Origin: Pseudobdellovibrionaceae bacterium
Lineage (GTDB): Bacteria > Bdellovibrionota > Bdellovibrionia > Bdellovibrionales > UBA1609
DNA length: 64,000 nt
Assembly (NCBI GenBank): GCA_020635075.1
Contig: JACKAM010000003.1
Coordinates: 372,001-436,000 of the forward strand
Reading direction: 5' to 3'
Shown: piece after piece, positions 17,708-26,551 of the stretch
Layout: each line of letters begins with the position of its first letter
How positions within the stretch are numbered: position 1 is the stretch's first letter
Notes under the pieces: model-generated
Told to the model about the DNA's origin: nothing
Seen by the model: only the letters and a program-made list of their open reading frames with translations
Databases searched by the model: none
Made by a program: the position numbers and the translations under genes

Positions 17708-18202
17708 GTGAAAGTTCTCATCCTTTTTGCCGTTGTTCTTTCTGCTGGCTCTGTCTTTGCCAAAACATTGGAAACCCGATGCATAAAAAACGACTGCTTC
17801 AGGTTTGGCTGGATGACGACTGAGCCCAGCACCGACTACCAGCTCACCTGCACTTGTACCGATGGTGACTGCATGAATGTTGGCTGGGAGAGCGCAGACA
17901 ATCGCAATTCCACTTTTTCAGTTGAGTGTAAAGTGGGCGGTTGTTTTACGAAGGGCTGGAAGTCCGTCCAAAACGACAATGGAATGGTGCTGATCGATAT
18001 CGTCACCTGCAAAAGTGATAGCTGCCTGACCCATGGCTGGGATATCGCAGCCTCCTATGGCCCGGGCGGCGAAGTGATTTGCAAAAACAGTGACTGTCAC
18101 CAATTCGGTGGCATCAGTTTTTGGCGAGGCAAGATCTCTGAAACCTTTTGCATTAACTCCAATTGCTACAGGTCCGGCTGGGTGGCTGAGATTGACGAGT
18201 AA
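17708..18202 (+). CDS. Secreted protein with six C-x4-C-x3-GW repeats
   Basis: The 164-residue product has a signal peptide (MKVLILFAVVLSAGSVFA). The mature chain is built from six regular repeats; paired cysteines fall at 25/30, 50/55, 74/79, 101/106, 125/130 and 148/153, each followed after three residues by GW (GG in the fifth). Repeat period is 23-27 residues. All cysteines are even in number, so disulfides are likely. I start at GTG 17708, preceded by AGGGGG, because this puts the signal peptide at the N-terminus; an upstream ATG at 17648 would precede it with a hydrophilic stretch. I do not recognise this repeat family; a solenoid or ligand-binding surface role is inference. Confidence 0.7.
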   Translation: MKVLILFAVVLSAGSVFAKTLETRCIKNDCFRFGWMTTEPSTDYQLTCTCTDGDCMNVGWESADNRNSTFSVECKVGGCFTKGWKSVQNDNGMVLIDIVTCKSDSCLTHGWDIAASYGPGGEVICKNSDCHQFGGISFWRGKISETFCINSNCYRSGWVAEIDE

Positions 18203-18247
18203 TTAGGGGACCTAAGACTTTCAAGCCTGAGAGTTGGTACTCCAGTC

Positions 18248-19630
18248 TTAACTGAGCACTGATTTTAAAATCGGTGCAATGGCCTTACGGTCGTCGGGAA
18301 GTGCCCAATATCGTTTTTTATCGACATCCAGCAGATGGTAGATGGTATTAAGAATGGAGGCCATGGTGATGTAGTCACCACTCTTATAGACCTCTAGAGG
18401 TCGGTCAATCACTCTTTGGGCAGTAAAGTCGTAAGGCTTTCCCATGACCTTCACCTTATCGGGGTCCCTGCCAAGATGGGCTGGAGATAACACCTCACTC
18501 CCCGAATGATAGTCAGTTTCGCCAACGATCTGACCCCCTTTAATCCCGCGACCGGCTAGCAAGATCATGTTGTTAAAGGTATTGTGATTTGTCCCAGATG
18601 AGTCGACCCGCGCTCCACTGACCTTCATGCTCCGGCCAAATTCAGATCCAAAAGAAACCGTGGTCACGTCCAACATGCTTTTTCTATTGTCAAAGGCCGT
18701 TCTCTTCAAGTAACTCAGAATCTCATCGATCTCTGCGACCAGCTTCTTGTATTGTGCGGGCTGACCCTTTGCTAGCACATCTGAGTGGGAGTCAAGATCA
18801 AACCTGTCTCTGCCATAAATGATGATTGCTCCCTGGCAGACTCCAGCCTGAAAATAGCTCTTAACCACACCCAGTCCTCTCTGCCTAATGTCAATATTGT
18901 CGGCAGCCAAGTTCACTTTTTTCATGGCTCTTACCAAGCTCTCCTGCCCGTCAAGAGCCGCCAACAGATCCCGCTGTCCCCTTTGGAATTCACTGGCCTC
19001 CCCAGCGTTGGCAGCATATTGATTTCTTAGATATTGGGCGCTGGGGCCATCCAGACTCTCAGGCACCAAGCCGACCGCATCGTGCAACACTCCAATCTCC
19101 GAGGGGTCGACATTCAACCCCTTATTCCCAAGGCTGGCAACTCCCACCGGTTTTCCGATTTGCACATAATCCAAGGGATAACCTTGAACCCTTTTACCAA
19201 GACCCTCCAAGAAGCATCCAGAGCTCAAGGGCTTACCAGAGAAGTAGTATCTGAGATTGTGAGGATGACCATCAAAATTTGGCAAAGTGTTAACTCCCTT
19301 GATGATGGTCAAATCACGGCGAAATTTTTTTAACGGGCGAACCAAGGGTGAGGCCAGGGTCCGCCGACCACCAGCCGCCTCCCAGACAAACGGCTCTTCA
19401 TTCACATAGTTCTGAATCAAATTTTCCTGAGTCATTTTGAGTGATCGGGCGTCAAATAAGTAAGATGAATCCCAGCCACCCTCAAAGAAAACTTGCAGAA
19501 AAAAGTGAGACTTAAACTCCTTGTTTTTTCCATAGGCCTGCCCGGGCCAGGAAAAGATCGGAAACACCCATGCGCCGCCTAGAAGCCCCAAATGCTTTAC
19601 AAATCTTCGCCGAGATTCATCGTGTCCCAC
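18248..19630 (-). CDS. Tat-exported DUF1501 family protein
   Basis: The 460-residue protein belongs to the DUF1501 family, a sulfatase/alkaline-phosphatase-like fold found beside exported c-heme proteins. It begins with a twin-arginine-type signal (SRRRFVKHLGLLGG, about 5-18), so export is probably folded. Family segments FEGGWDSSYLFDAR, INTL-like GVNTLPNF and SFGSEFGRS are visible. The start is GTG 19630 with GAGG ten bases before it, 4 bases after the stop of the previous gene. It is the last gene of a three-gene operon with the disrupted secreted protein and the c-heme protein. Function is unknown. Confidence 0.82.
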   Translation of the reverse strand: MGHDESRRRFVKHLGLLGGAWVFPIFSWPGQAYGKNKEFKSHFFLQVFFEGGWDSSYLFDARSLKMTQENLIQNYVNEEPFVWEAAGGRRTLASPLVRPLKKFRRDLTIIKGVNTLPNFDGHPHNLRYYFSGKPLSSGCFLEGLGKRVQGYPLDYVQIGKPVGVASLGNKGLNVDPSEIGVLHDAVGLVPESLDGPSAQYLRNQYAANAGEASEFQRGQRDLLAALDGQESLVRAMKKVNLAADNIDIRQRGLGVVKSYFQAGVCQGAIIIYGRDRFDLDSHSDVLAKGQPAQYKKLVAEIDEILSYLKRTAFDNRKSMLDVTTVSFGSEFGRSMKVSGARVDSSGTNHNTFNNMILLAGRGIKGGQIVGETDYHSGSEVLSPAHLGRDPDKVKVMGKPYDFTAQRVIDRPLEVYKSGDYITMASILNTIYHLLDVDKKRYWALPDDRKAIAPILKSVLS

Positions 19631-19634
19631 AGTA

Positions 19635-20266
19635 TTATCGCCTCAATAGAAAGTGTGAATTCATTAAAACAGTGAATGTCATATCTTCAACAATTTGAAT
19701 CGATGGTCGTCCATCTTTTCTTATGGAACTAATGTGGGCCGCCCACCTTGCAAATTCCTCATCACCAGCTGCCGAGTCCATAAAAAAGTCCCAGTAAGAT
19801 CTTAATTTTTCATTTAACTGATTGCCCCCAATCGCATCGCGACAAAACGTCTGAACTAAAGCGGCAAACTCGACACGAAAATCACTAGAACTGGAGCCGT
19901 CCGTCTTTTTTAGGCAGGTAGAGGAAACCTTGTTGGCTATCTTTCTCGCAGCCAGATGGTAAACCAAAAACGACTGAGGACTTGGTTTACCATTTCGGTA
20001 GGAGTTCTGAACGCCAAATCCCTGATATCCCCCGAACAGATACTCAAGCTTCCCAATGAGCAGCGCAACTGTAAACTGCGGCCCATCGGGATTCCAAATT
20101 CGACTCTGAATCCGGTTTGCGTAGGCCTCGTAGCCAATGAATTCTCCTGACGGAGTGGCTGCCCTGGCCACCGGGCCACCGGGCCACAGACCATCGGTAT
20201 GATAAACACTAAACTCAGCGCTAAAAAAACTAATGCGCGGCCTTGGCTAGAGAATTTTGCACCCAC
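19635..20266 (-). pseudogene. Secreted protein gene split by an 8-bp tandem duplication
   Basis: A GTG at 20266 starts a frame with a good signal peptide (MGAKFSSQGRALVFLALSLV, 31 residues to about PVA) which then leaves frame and stops at 19937. The rest of the protein (178 residues, beginning MARAATPSGEF if read from an internal GTG) continues in another frame to 19635. Between them the plus strand has CCACCGGG twice in tandem (20168-20183) plus CCAC. Removing one unit fuses the two parts cleanly into one exported protein of about 200 residues. Either it is a true mutation, a phase-variable switch or a sequence error. The gene overlaps the end of the c-heme gene by 37 bases. Family not recognised. 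Confidence 0.75.
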
Positions 20267-22116
20267 ACAAACACCTTTTCCCTATCGTAAGAGGACAAAT
20301 ACTCTTCCCGATGCATCAACTGATAATTTGGTCTCAGAGTGAACATCTCCTTTTCAAACCTCTTCATTGAATCATAGTGACTGAGTTGATTTCCCGCTTG
20401 GTCAAGATGAGGGAACCCAAATCCATCTCCTATTTTGATCCATTTGGTAATATCCAACTTTTGCTGACTCTTTGTTGAAGAGTGACATTGCGCACAGTTC
20501 TGCTCAAGAATCTCGGCGACTTCGCAAGGAGGGCGATCTCCCCTCATTTCTCCAGAGGCCAAATCATAGCATGTGTTGGAATCGAGTTGACCTTGCCGAA
20601 ACGTATTGGACTTCAAAAGAGCCTTTACTGTGCTCCTGAAGGCCTCGGATGAATTTGTTTTCGCCTGTTGATCAAACCTCACTCTTAGGTCAGTCAGGTA
20701 CCCTTGATCAAACTGCTGTTCTGAACCAACAAAGTACTTGGCCATCTTTTTAACTAGGCAATTACGAACCTCAGGAGATTGCTTCATGATCCTAAAAAGA
20801 TCTTCGAGGCTTTCGCCTTTGTCGTTTATTTTGGGGTATAGATGCGAGCGAGCGACTCCAACATTCAGAGAACCGTCGCTCCTCGTCCATATTGCTTCCT
20901 GATTTCTCAGGGGCTTTCTCGCTCGGTCGTCAAATACGATCACATTTTCATAGTACTCTTCCTTATTAGACTTAAATGGAGTCACATGCTTGGTGCTATA
21001 GGGAGCCTTCACACCAAATTTGCCGTAGTAGCGAAAAAAACCCGAAATCGGATTCAGCTTGTAATGACAATTCATACACTTTTGCAGGAAACCGTGCCTA
21101 TTGTCTTTGTCCCAATCCTTGATGGTGACTTCAACCGGGACTAGATCATCACAGTAATAGGTTGAGAGAAAATAGGCGCTACGACCCCAGCTCATGTTAG
21201 TAACTGAAACCGGAAGATTCCTCCACATCGGGGCTGTAAGCGGCCCCTTAGCGTCCCTGAATTTTCCGAAATCGAAGGCTTTGAGATCCAAGAGTGTCCT
21301 AACCTGGTAGCTATCCTCATCGAGGGCGTCCAGCTGATCATAGATCAGTTCAGCCTTATACCTGTACATCTTGGCAATTCCCAGAATGTGCTCCGCCTTG
21401 TGGTTTTGATAACAGGTATCAAAGCCAAACAATGGAAGAGCATGTGATAAGTAAGATGGGATGCCTAACGTTAGAACCTGAAGATCCTTGAGGTGAATCA
21501 GCTCCTGGCAGACTTTCACTTTATCAATATCATCGCCCTTCTCTTTGATCTCCGCGATGATGCCGTCAAGTTGCGCAACTAAATTTGCCTTCACTCTCCT
21601 TCTATAATCCTTAACTTCCTCGGGAGGTACTTTCTCCGTGGAACCATCCTTGGTCGGTCTTTCCGCTATCTTTTTCATCGGCCCCACATAATAGGGGACG
21701 TCGTAGTCGAATAGGGCGAGATAGTCGCCATTTTTCATGAGATTGCGAACTGACTGTATAGCCTGTGAGGAATAATAAATATGGGGGGAATACGTTACAG
21801 TACGTTCCTTACCCTTACCTCTGTATTGACTGACGACTGGGTCTGATTTCAGGCCGAGAAAGTACAGATTAAAATCCAGGACTGTCTCTACGAAGCGCGG
21901 ATCCTTCATCAAATACTCAATGATCTGGTCTTCTGACTTCTGACTCAGCTTTTCCAGCTCATCACCCGGGCGGATCTCTTCACCTCCCAAGAGGGTCCGA
22001 TATACCTTCTCCACCCAGGCCGTTCGACTCAGTCTATTGTCACTCCCGTAGGCAGAAACAGAAACAAGCGAAAAGATGGCCATCCAACCCAGACAGGCCC
22101 TTATGCCAATTGCCAA
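20230..22116 (-). CDS. Exported c-heme protein, DUF1588/DUF1585-like
   Basis: The 628-residue protein has a signal peptide (about 1-24) and two c-type heme motifs, CMNCH at 347-351 and CAQCH at 541-545. Between them lies a region like DUF1585/DUF1588 proteins (CLVKKMAKYFVGSEQ at about 453-467). The family is typically encoded beside DUF1501 proteins, as here. It is the first gene of the operon 22116-18248. A redox role in the periplasm is likely, but the substrate and partner are unknown. Confidence 0.8.
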   Translation of the reverse strand: MAIGIRACLGWMAIFSLVSVSAYGSDNRLSRTAWVEKVYRTLLGGEEIRPGDELEKLSQKSEDQIIEYLMKDPRFVETVLDFNLYFLGLKSDPVVSQYRGKGKERTVTYSPHIYYSSQAIQSVRNLMKNGDYLALFDYDVPYYVGPMKKIAERPTKDGSTEKVPPEEVKDYRRRVKANLVAQLDGIIAEIKEKGDDIDKVKVCQELIHLKDLQVLTLGIPSYLSHALPLFGFDTCYQNHKAEHILGIAKMYRYKAELIYDQLDALDEDSYQVRTLLDLKAFDFGKFRDAKGPLTAPMWRNLPVSVTNMSWGRSAYFLSTYYCDDLVPVEVTIKDWDKDNRHGFLQKCMNCHYKLNPISGFFRYYGKFGVKAPYSTKHVTPFKSNKEEYYENVIVFDDRARKPLRNQEAIWTRSDGSLNVGVARSHLYPKINDKGESLEDLFRIMKQSPEVRNCLVKKMAKYFVGSEQQFDQGYLTDLRVRFDQQAKTNSSEAFRSTVKALLKSNTFRQGQLDSNTCYDLASGEMRGDRPPCEVAEILEQNCAQCHSSTKSQQKLDITKWIKIGDGFGFPHLDQAGNQLSHYDSMKRFEKEMFTLRPNYQLMHREEYLSSYDREKVFVWVQNSLAKAAH

Positions 22117-22235
22117 GTGAACTCCCTACCCCCGGACTCTAGACTTCATGAAATCCTAAGGTAAACCGGGGCCATTGGGTACCTTTCAGAGCAAACCTTT
22201 TTGTCTCTAGGCTTTAGTTCAGGCTGGAGCCGCTC

Positions 22236-23105
22236 TCATGATGTTCTTAAAAATGTCAGCTCCAAGTATTTCATGCCAATCTGGGCATAGGCTCCAGGTT
22301 GTTGCTGCCAGTGGGCAAGCTGACGAAACAATTCAAATTGATTGACGTTCACGGCAAACTTGCGACTAACAATTTCGCTCGCAAACATGAACATTTTAGA
22401 CATCCGCTTGATTTCCTCCTCGCTGATCGCTGTCACCGGCATCTCATAGGAGGATCGCAGTCGATAGCCCAACTCACCGCAATAGCTCTCAATCTCACAA
22501 ATGGCATTGCGGCTACCTCGCTCGCCCTTTTGCTTACTCTGAAGAGCCTTGTACATCTTCGACAGTTCCAAGACAGGGTGCGAGAAGCACTTCATGGAAT
22601 CCATAGTGTCGATAACAACGACGCTTCCCCCGGGATTGAGTATCCTCTTTAGTTTATCTAGGAGCTTTCTGTTGTCTTTAATGTGTTGAACGACAAGTCG
22701 AAGAATCACGACATCATAGGATCCCTTAGAGTAACTAAAGATGTCGTCACAGATAAACTCGACATTTTCTGCTTCTGAAAATCTCTGCGCAGCAAACTCA
22801 ATATAATCCGAAGAGAGATCCACTCCAGTGTATTGTTTATCAGGGAAATAGGCGAGCAAGGTGCGAATGAGATCACCGGGCCCACAGCCAAAATCTAAGA
22901 CTTTCTTTGCAGACTTGAAGGCCTGAGAGTTGAAAAAGAACTTGAGATCCTCGTTTTTGGTGACTTCTGCTTGAATTCCAAGCAGTTCGTCCCAAATGCG
23001 GGTGGTCCTCTGAGATTCAAAGTGGGCTTGAATTCCCGAGTAGAGAGAAAATGGTGGGTGAATGACTGTTTTCTTGGCTAAGGGGTGATTAGAAATTGGA
23101 CTCAT
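22236..23105 (-). CDS. Class I SAM-dependent methyltransferase
   Basis: The 289-residue protein starts at ATG 23105, six bases after GGAGG. Motif I is VLDFGCGPGD at 69-78 and motif II ends in GVDLSS, both intact, followed by DVVILRLVVQHI and the GGSVVVIDT motif, so SAM binding is expected. The open frame continues upstream to 23195 but lacks a ribosome site there. The C-terminal 120 residues resemble the product of the divergent gene at 23312. Acceptor unknown; the C-terminal domain is not one I can name. Confidence 0.83.
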   Translation of the reverse strand: MSPISNHPLAKKTVIHPPFSLYSGIQAHFESQRTTRIWDELLGIQAEVTKNEDLKFFFNSQAFKSAKKVLDFGCGPGDLIRTLLAYFPDKQYTGVDLSSDYIEFAAQRFSEAENVEFICDDIFSYSKGSYDVVILRLVVQHIKDNRKLLDKLKRILNPGGSVVVIDTMDSMKCFSHPVLELSKMYKALQSKQKGERGSRNAICEIESYCGELGYRLRSSYEMPVTAISEEEIKRMSKMFMFASEIVSRKFAVNVNQFELFRQLAHWQQQPGAYAQIGMKYLELTFLRTS

Positions 23106-23311
23106 TTGAAACCTCCGATTTGGGCACAGGAGGTTCAAATGGTCAGTGGACTTCAAATTTCTGTAGAGAAATTTGAAAAAGATCGGTTTTATCAATTTAT
23201 TTCAACTATTTACAGGCCGATCACGGTTCCCTCACTGAAGCTTCAACTATTTCTAGGGCAGAAAAAAAGTGTCACAGTGACAAGATTGGGCCCATTCACT
23301 AAGCTCTCCAC
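23106..23311. promoter_or_regulatory. Divergent promoter region with TGTCAC-A-GTGACA palindrome
   Basis: The 206 bases between the two methyltransferase-like genes are AT-rich and must hold both promoters. A perfect 13-base inverted repeat TGTCACAGTGACA lies at 23270-23282, 30 bases before ATG 23312, and could be an operator. I see no confident -35/-10 pair. Confidence 0.4.
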
Positions 23312-24166
23312 ATGAGTCATTCTCCACAACCTAACTATCTGCAGATTGATTCCGAACTTTCGCCAAGTCAGTTGATGACTATGCTTGCGGCCTTCAGCAA
23401 CGAAGCCATTTGGACGAGAAACCTTCAAGTACAGGATGCCATCTCCTTTCCCCATGAAATCAATGTCTTCAACCACTCCAAGCTGTCCCAATCCAAAGGC
23501 CAGTTTCTCGATGTTTCTTGGGGATTTGGTAAACCCATAGTTTCTCACCACAGTGATTTCCCGGGCTATGAAGGAGAAGAGGTGGGTCTCTCTCTTAGCT
23601 ATTTGTTTCAGGGAAAAACTAAGGCCAAACAGTACCTACGCGACATCGCGTCAGTTGTGGGCAATAAAAAATTTAATCTCATTCGCCTTAATCTTGTCGC
23701 CCAACACGTCCGCCATCACGGTGTTCTCCTGGAGGGATTGCTGGATCACCTGGAAGACCGAGGAAGGATCTTAGTCATCGATGCCCGTGATGAAATGCTG
23801 GAATTCAACCCCAGCGTCCCCCACCTGCGAGACATGTACCAACGATTGGCCGAGCTACAAAAGAGGTCCGGAGGCTTGCGCAACGGAGCCGAGAGAATTC
23901 AAAAGAGAGCTTCCGTATTTGGCTACAAATTGTTGGACTCTCAAGCCTTGAGAATTCAAACCAAGAACCCAGAAGAGCTGACCAACTTCTTTCGTATGTT
24001 TTGCCTTCATGCTGAAATTGTCACCCGCCCCTTTGCTGGAAAGTTTGACCGCCAACAGATCTATAAGGATGTCTTTCGCTGGTATCAGGCACCAGGTGCC
24101 TGGGCCAGCTTTGGCCTGCAGTTTGTACTCATTGAAAAGCGAATTCAACGAAGACGGCGCCAGTAG
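23312..24166 (+). CDS. Methyltransferase-like protein with degenerate SAM site
   Basis: The 284-residue protein is a paralogue of the divergent methyltransferase: the regions LNLVAQHVRHHGVLLEGLL and GRILVIDA align with it, and so do the C-terminal LRDMYQRLAELQK, RIFC/HAEIVTRPF and YQAPGAWASFGLQ segments. At the SAM site, GCGPG becomes SWGFG (residues 69-73) and the acidic ribose-binding residue becomes serine, so it has probably lost methyl transfer. It may be a pseudoenzyme partner of the neighbour, or bind another ligand. ATG 23312 has no clear ribosome site. Confidence 0.7.
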   Translation: MSHSPQPNYLQIDSELSPSQLMTMLAAFSNEAIWTRNLQVQDAISFPHEINVFNHSKLSQSKGQFLDVSWGFGKPIVSHHSDFPGYEGEEVGLSLSYLFQGKTKAKQYLRDIASVVGNKKFNLIRLNLVAQHVRHHGVLLEGLLDHLEDRGRILVIDARDEMLEFNPSVPHLRDMYQRLAELQKRSGGLRNGAERIQKRASVFGYKLLDSQALRIQTKNPEELTNFFRMFCLHAEIVTRPFAGKFDRQQIYKDVFRWYQAPGAWASFGLQFVLIEKRIQRRRRQ

Positions 24167-24194
24167 GGACAGCCTTTTGTATTTTCAGACACCC

Positions 24195-24692
24195 TCACTC
24201 TTTTCCGCAGGCATGGAGTTTGAGCGCGCAGCTGTCATAGGCCAGGATGCGGGCCAGTTGGCTCATTTCGCAGTTGGATTTCTGGGGACCATAGCTTCCG
24301 CCAGCGAGTACTTGCATAAGTGCTTCCACCTGATCAGGTGGGGTTCCCAGAGACTCTAGGAGCTCCCGCACTGAGTCCGGATCGGACGTGCGCATTTGAT
24401 CGATACGACTGTTGACCTCGCCCTGAATCTGTCCACAACGACGTTTAATACATAGGGCGACGAGACGACCATGGGCTAAGTCTTTGCTCTTTCCCCAGGC
24501 CGTGGGCTCAGCTCCAGTTCCGGTAATATCATGAGTGCAGAAGTGAACCCCGTCCCTTTGGCTAAGGGCTTCCACACTGGCATTTAAAGCCAAGAGCACC
24601 CACTGGTTGACGGCTTCATCACTGGGAGGTCCTGCCTGAACTGGAAAGGACAAACCAAATAGAATAAAAACAAAAATCAATTGGCGAACCAT
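24195..24692 (-). CDS. Small secreted protein
   Basis: I start this 165-residue protein at ATG 24692, after CAGGAG; it then begins with a signal peptide (MVRQLIFVFILFGLSFPVQA). The mature part has six cysteines and a helical, charged body (ALSQRDGVHFCTHDITG, later CIKRRCGQ). It overlaps the upstream secreted-protein gene by 16 bases and is probably co-expressed with it. It converges with the methyltransferase-like gene that ends at 24166. Function not recognised. Confidence 0.65.
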   Translation of the reverse strand: MVRQLIFVFILFGLSFPVQAGPPSDEAVNQWVLLALNASVEALSQRDGVHFCTHDITGTGAEPTAWGKSKDLAHGRLVALCIKRRCGQIQGEVNSRIDQMRTSDPDSVRELLESLGTPPDQVEALMQVLAGGSYGPQKSNCEMSQLARILAYDSCALKLHACGKE

Positions 24693-25480
24693 TTTGGCTC
24701 CTGACAATGTTTTTCAAAAAAGGCTTGCTCGGGTCCGTGAAATTGTTCAAGCAGATGGGCTTTTGGAGACATCAAGAATAATAGGTAACTTCCCCAACGA
24801 ATGGATGGACGGCAAAATAAATAAATGGCCGTGGCCTTTTGTAAGTTCATCTCAGTGAAATAATCTTCCTTTTCCACCCCGAATCCGATTTGCACATGAC
24901 GAAGTGTCTCATGGAGAACCAGGGCCACCTGGCTGATGAGATCCAAAGACAAAAAGTCTTGTTCAACAATGTGAACCTGAAATTTATGCGGCTTACCCCT
25001 GTAGTAGGCAACCAACTTGGGATCCAACTCCTCAACCCGCAAAGTGTCCGGAATATAGTATTTGTCGTAGCCTTCCGTAACTTCTCTAGGAAGCTCGTTG
25101 GTGTAGTACCATTCTACACTGGAGAAAGCAGCCTGGGCCTGGATGCTCCCCACACTGAACTCCGTCTGAGTCCACTCATTCAAAACAAGGTTCGCGAGAT
25201 TGTAAGGATCACCGCCATAGTCAGGAAGAAAGGACTTATAACGAAGTCCTCTCTGATTGAACATGAGAAGGTCCAAGAACAGACGTCGCCCGTTCCAGCG
25301 AACACTGGTTCCGCCTCCCCCCCCACTCCAACCGCCTTGAAGCTGCTGCAACTTTGCTGTGGTGAGCTGAGATGGAACATCGTCCACGACCTTGATCGTC
25401 CGAGACCCCGCCCAAGCTGGGCTGGTTAGCCCCAGGGCAAGTCCCGTTGCCCATGCTAGGTTTTTGATTTGAACCAACAC
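24677..25480 (-). CDS. Secreted protein with HExxxH motif
   Basis: The 267-residue protein has a signal peptide ending near PAWA (residue 24). A run of glycines (about 49-57) is encoded partly by eight consecutive G. The motif HETLRH (190-195), followed by VQIGFGVE, resembles the zinc-binding helix of metallopeptidases but has one extra residue compared with HExxH, so catalytic zinc binding is uncertain. The start is TTG 25480, GGAG ten bases upstream. It is divergent from the TIGR02147 regulator gene at 25623, which may control it. Family not recognised. Confidence 0.65.
   Translation of the reverse strand: MLVQIKNLAWATGLALGLTSPAWAGSRTIKVVDDVPSQLTTAKLQQLQGGWSGGGGGTSVRWNGRRLFLDLLMFNQRGLRYKSFLPDYGGDPYNLANLVLNEWTQTEFSVGSIQAQAAFSSVEWYYTNELPREVTEGYDKYYIPDTLRVEELDPKLVAYYRGKPHKFQVHIVEQDFLSLDLISQVALVLHETLRHVQIGFGVEKEDYFTEMNLQKATAIYLFCRPSIRWGSYLLFLMSPKAHLLEQFHGPEQAFFEKHCQEPKWFAN
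25317..25324 (-). repeat. C8/G8 homopolymer inside a secreted-protein gene
   Basis: Eight C on the plus strand (G on the coding strand) encode part of the GGGGG run of the HExxxH protein. Slippage would truncate it. Confidence 0.85.
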
Positions 25481-25622
25481 TTGAATTCTCCAAGATTCTT
25501 TGTACCTTATTGCTCATTGCGTCAATATGGGCAATTAAATATTAATTAAATCACACTTTTTTCTTAATTTTTGATTATAATTTCCGATAAAGACACGAAT
25601 AATTAAATAGATAGCCATACTA

Positions 25623-26462
25623 TTGGAAAAGCCATATTTCGCCTACAAAGACTATCGCGAAGCCCTCAAGGCTCGCCAACAGTTTCTCAAGCGCAGCCTG
25701 GGAAAGACCTACAACCTCAATGCGCTCTCTGCCGGCATCCAGGTTCAAGGTCCTTATCTCTCAAAAGTCTTTCGCGGCGATGCAGACCTCAATGAGGACC
25801 AACTCTATCTGGCTCTGCGTTTTCTCAATTTTCAAAACCTTGAATCTGAGTATCTTCGGACTCTCCACGCCTATCAGCGCTCCCATTTGAAAGAACGAAA
25901 GCAGGAGCTCAAGCTACAATTAGAAAAGATCCGCCAAAAGGCCCTAAGGGCCGAAGACCAGTTGAGAACCCCAATTTCAGAAGTCGATACCAAAGAGCCA
26001 AATGCTCTGTTGCAGTACTTTCTCGACCCTTTTGCCCAACTCACCCACATGTACTTCACTATTCCCAGGTTCCAAATTCAGCCGGACCAGGTTCGTCAGG
26101 CCCTTGCCATTAGCGAGGACAAGTGGAATGGCCTGATCACATTTCTTCTGGAAGCCCGACTCATTGAACTTAAAGACAAAATGATTATCTCCAAATCGGA
26201 ACATCTGGTTCTAAAAAAGGATTCATTAATTTGGGAAGTTTACCACGAATTGGCAAAATCCAATGCCCAACAGAGAATTCGCCGCCTCAAACCAAGTGAA
26301 AAGAACTCCCTGACCTACGTCTTCACTTGCTCCAATAAATCAATCGAAAAGATTCGTCTCGCCCTGGTTGATTTTCTCAAATTGTCCGAATCTATCGTCA
26401 TCGAGGACGACGGCCAGGAGAATATCCACCAGCTCTCGGTCGACCTTTTCCCTTGGAGCTAA
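25623..26462 (+). CDS. TIGR02147 family regulator
   Basis: The 279-residue protein fits the TIGR02147 family: an N-terminal helical DNA-binding part starting with KDYREALKARQQFLKR, then GVQGPYLSKVFRG (recognition-helix region) and a C-terminal DUF4423-like domain ending in DLFPWS. The start shown is TTG 25623 without a clear ribosome site, in an extremely AT-rich promoter region shared with the divergent secreted-protein gene at 25480. The family is known in Bdellovibrio-type bacteria and Fibrobacter, usually next to secreted proteins. Regulation of the 25480 operon is inference. Confidence 0.8.
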   Translation: MEKPYFAYKDYREALKARQQFLKRSLGKTYNLNALSAGIQVQGPYLSKVFRGDADLNEDQLYLALRFLNFQNLESEYLRTLHAYQRSHLKERKQELKLQLEKIRQKALRAEDQLRTPISEVDTKEPNALLQYFLDPFAQLTHMYFTIPRFQIQPDQVRQALAISEDKWNGLITFLLEARLIELKDKMIISKSEHLVLKKDSLIWEVYHELAKSNAQQRIRRLKPSEKNSLTYVFTCSNKSIEKIRLALVDFLKLSESIVIEDDGQENIHQLSVDLFPWS

Positions 26463-26551
26463 GAAAATTGGGCAGGAGCCTTCCCAATCTAAAGGCCGCC
26501 TGCCCGCAACGTGAGCATCGGAGAGATGAGGCATTATAGGGTCTTAAGGAA

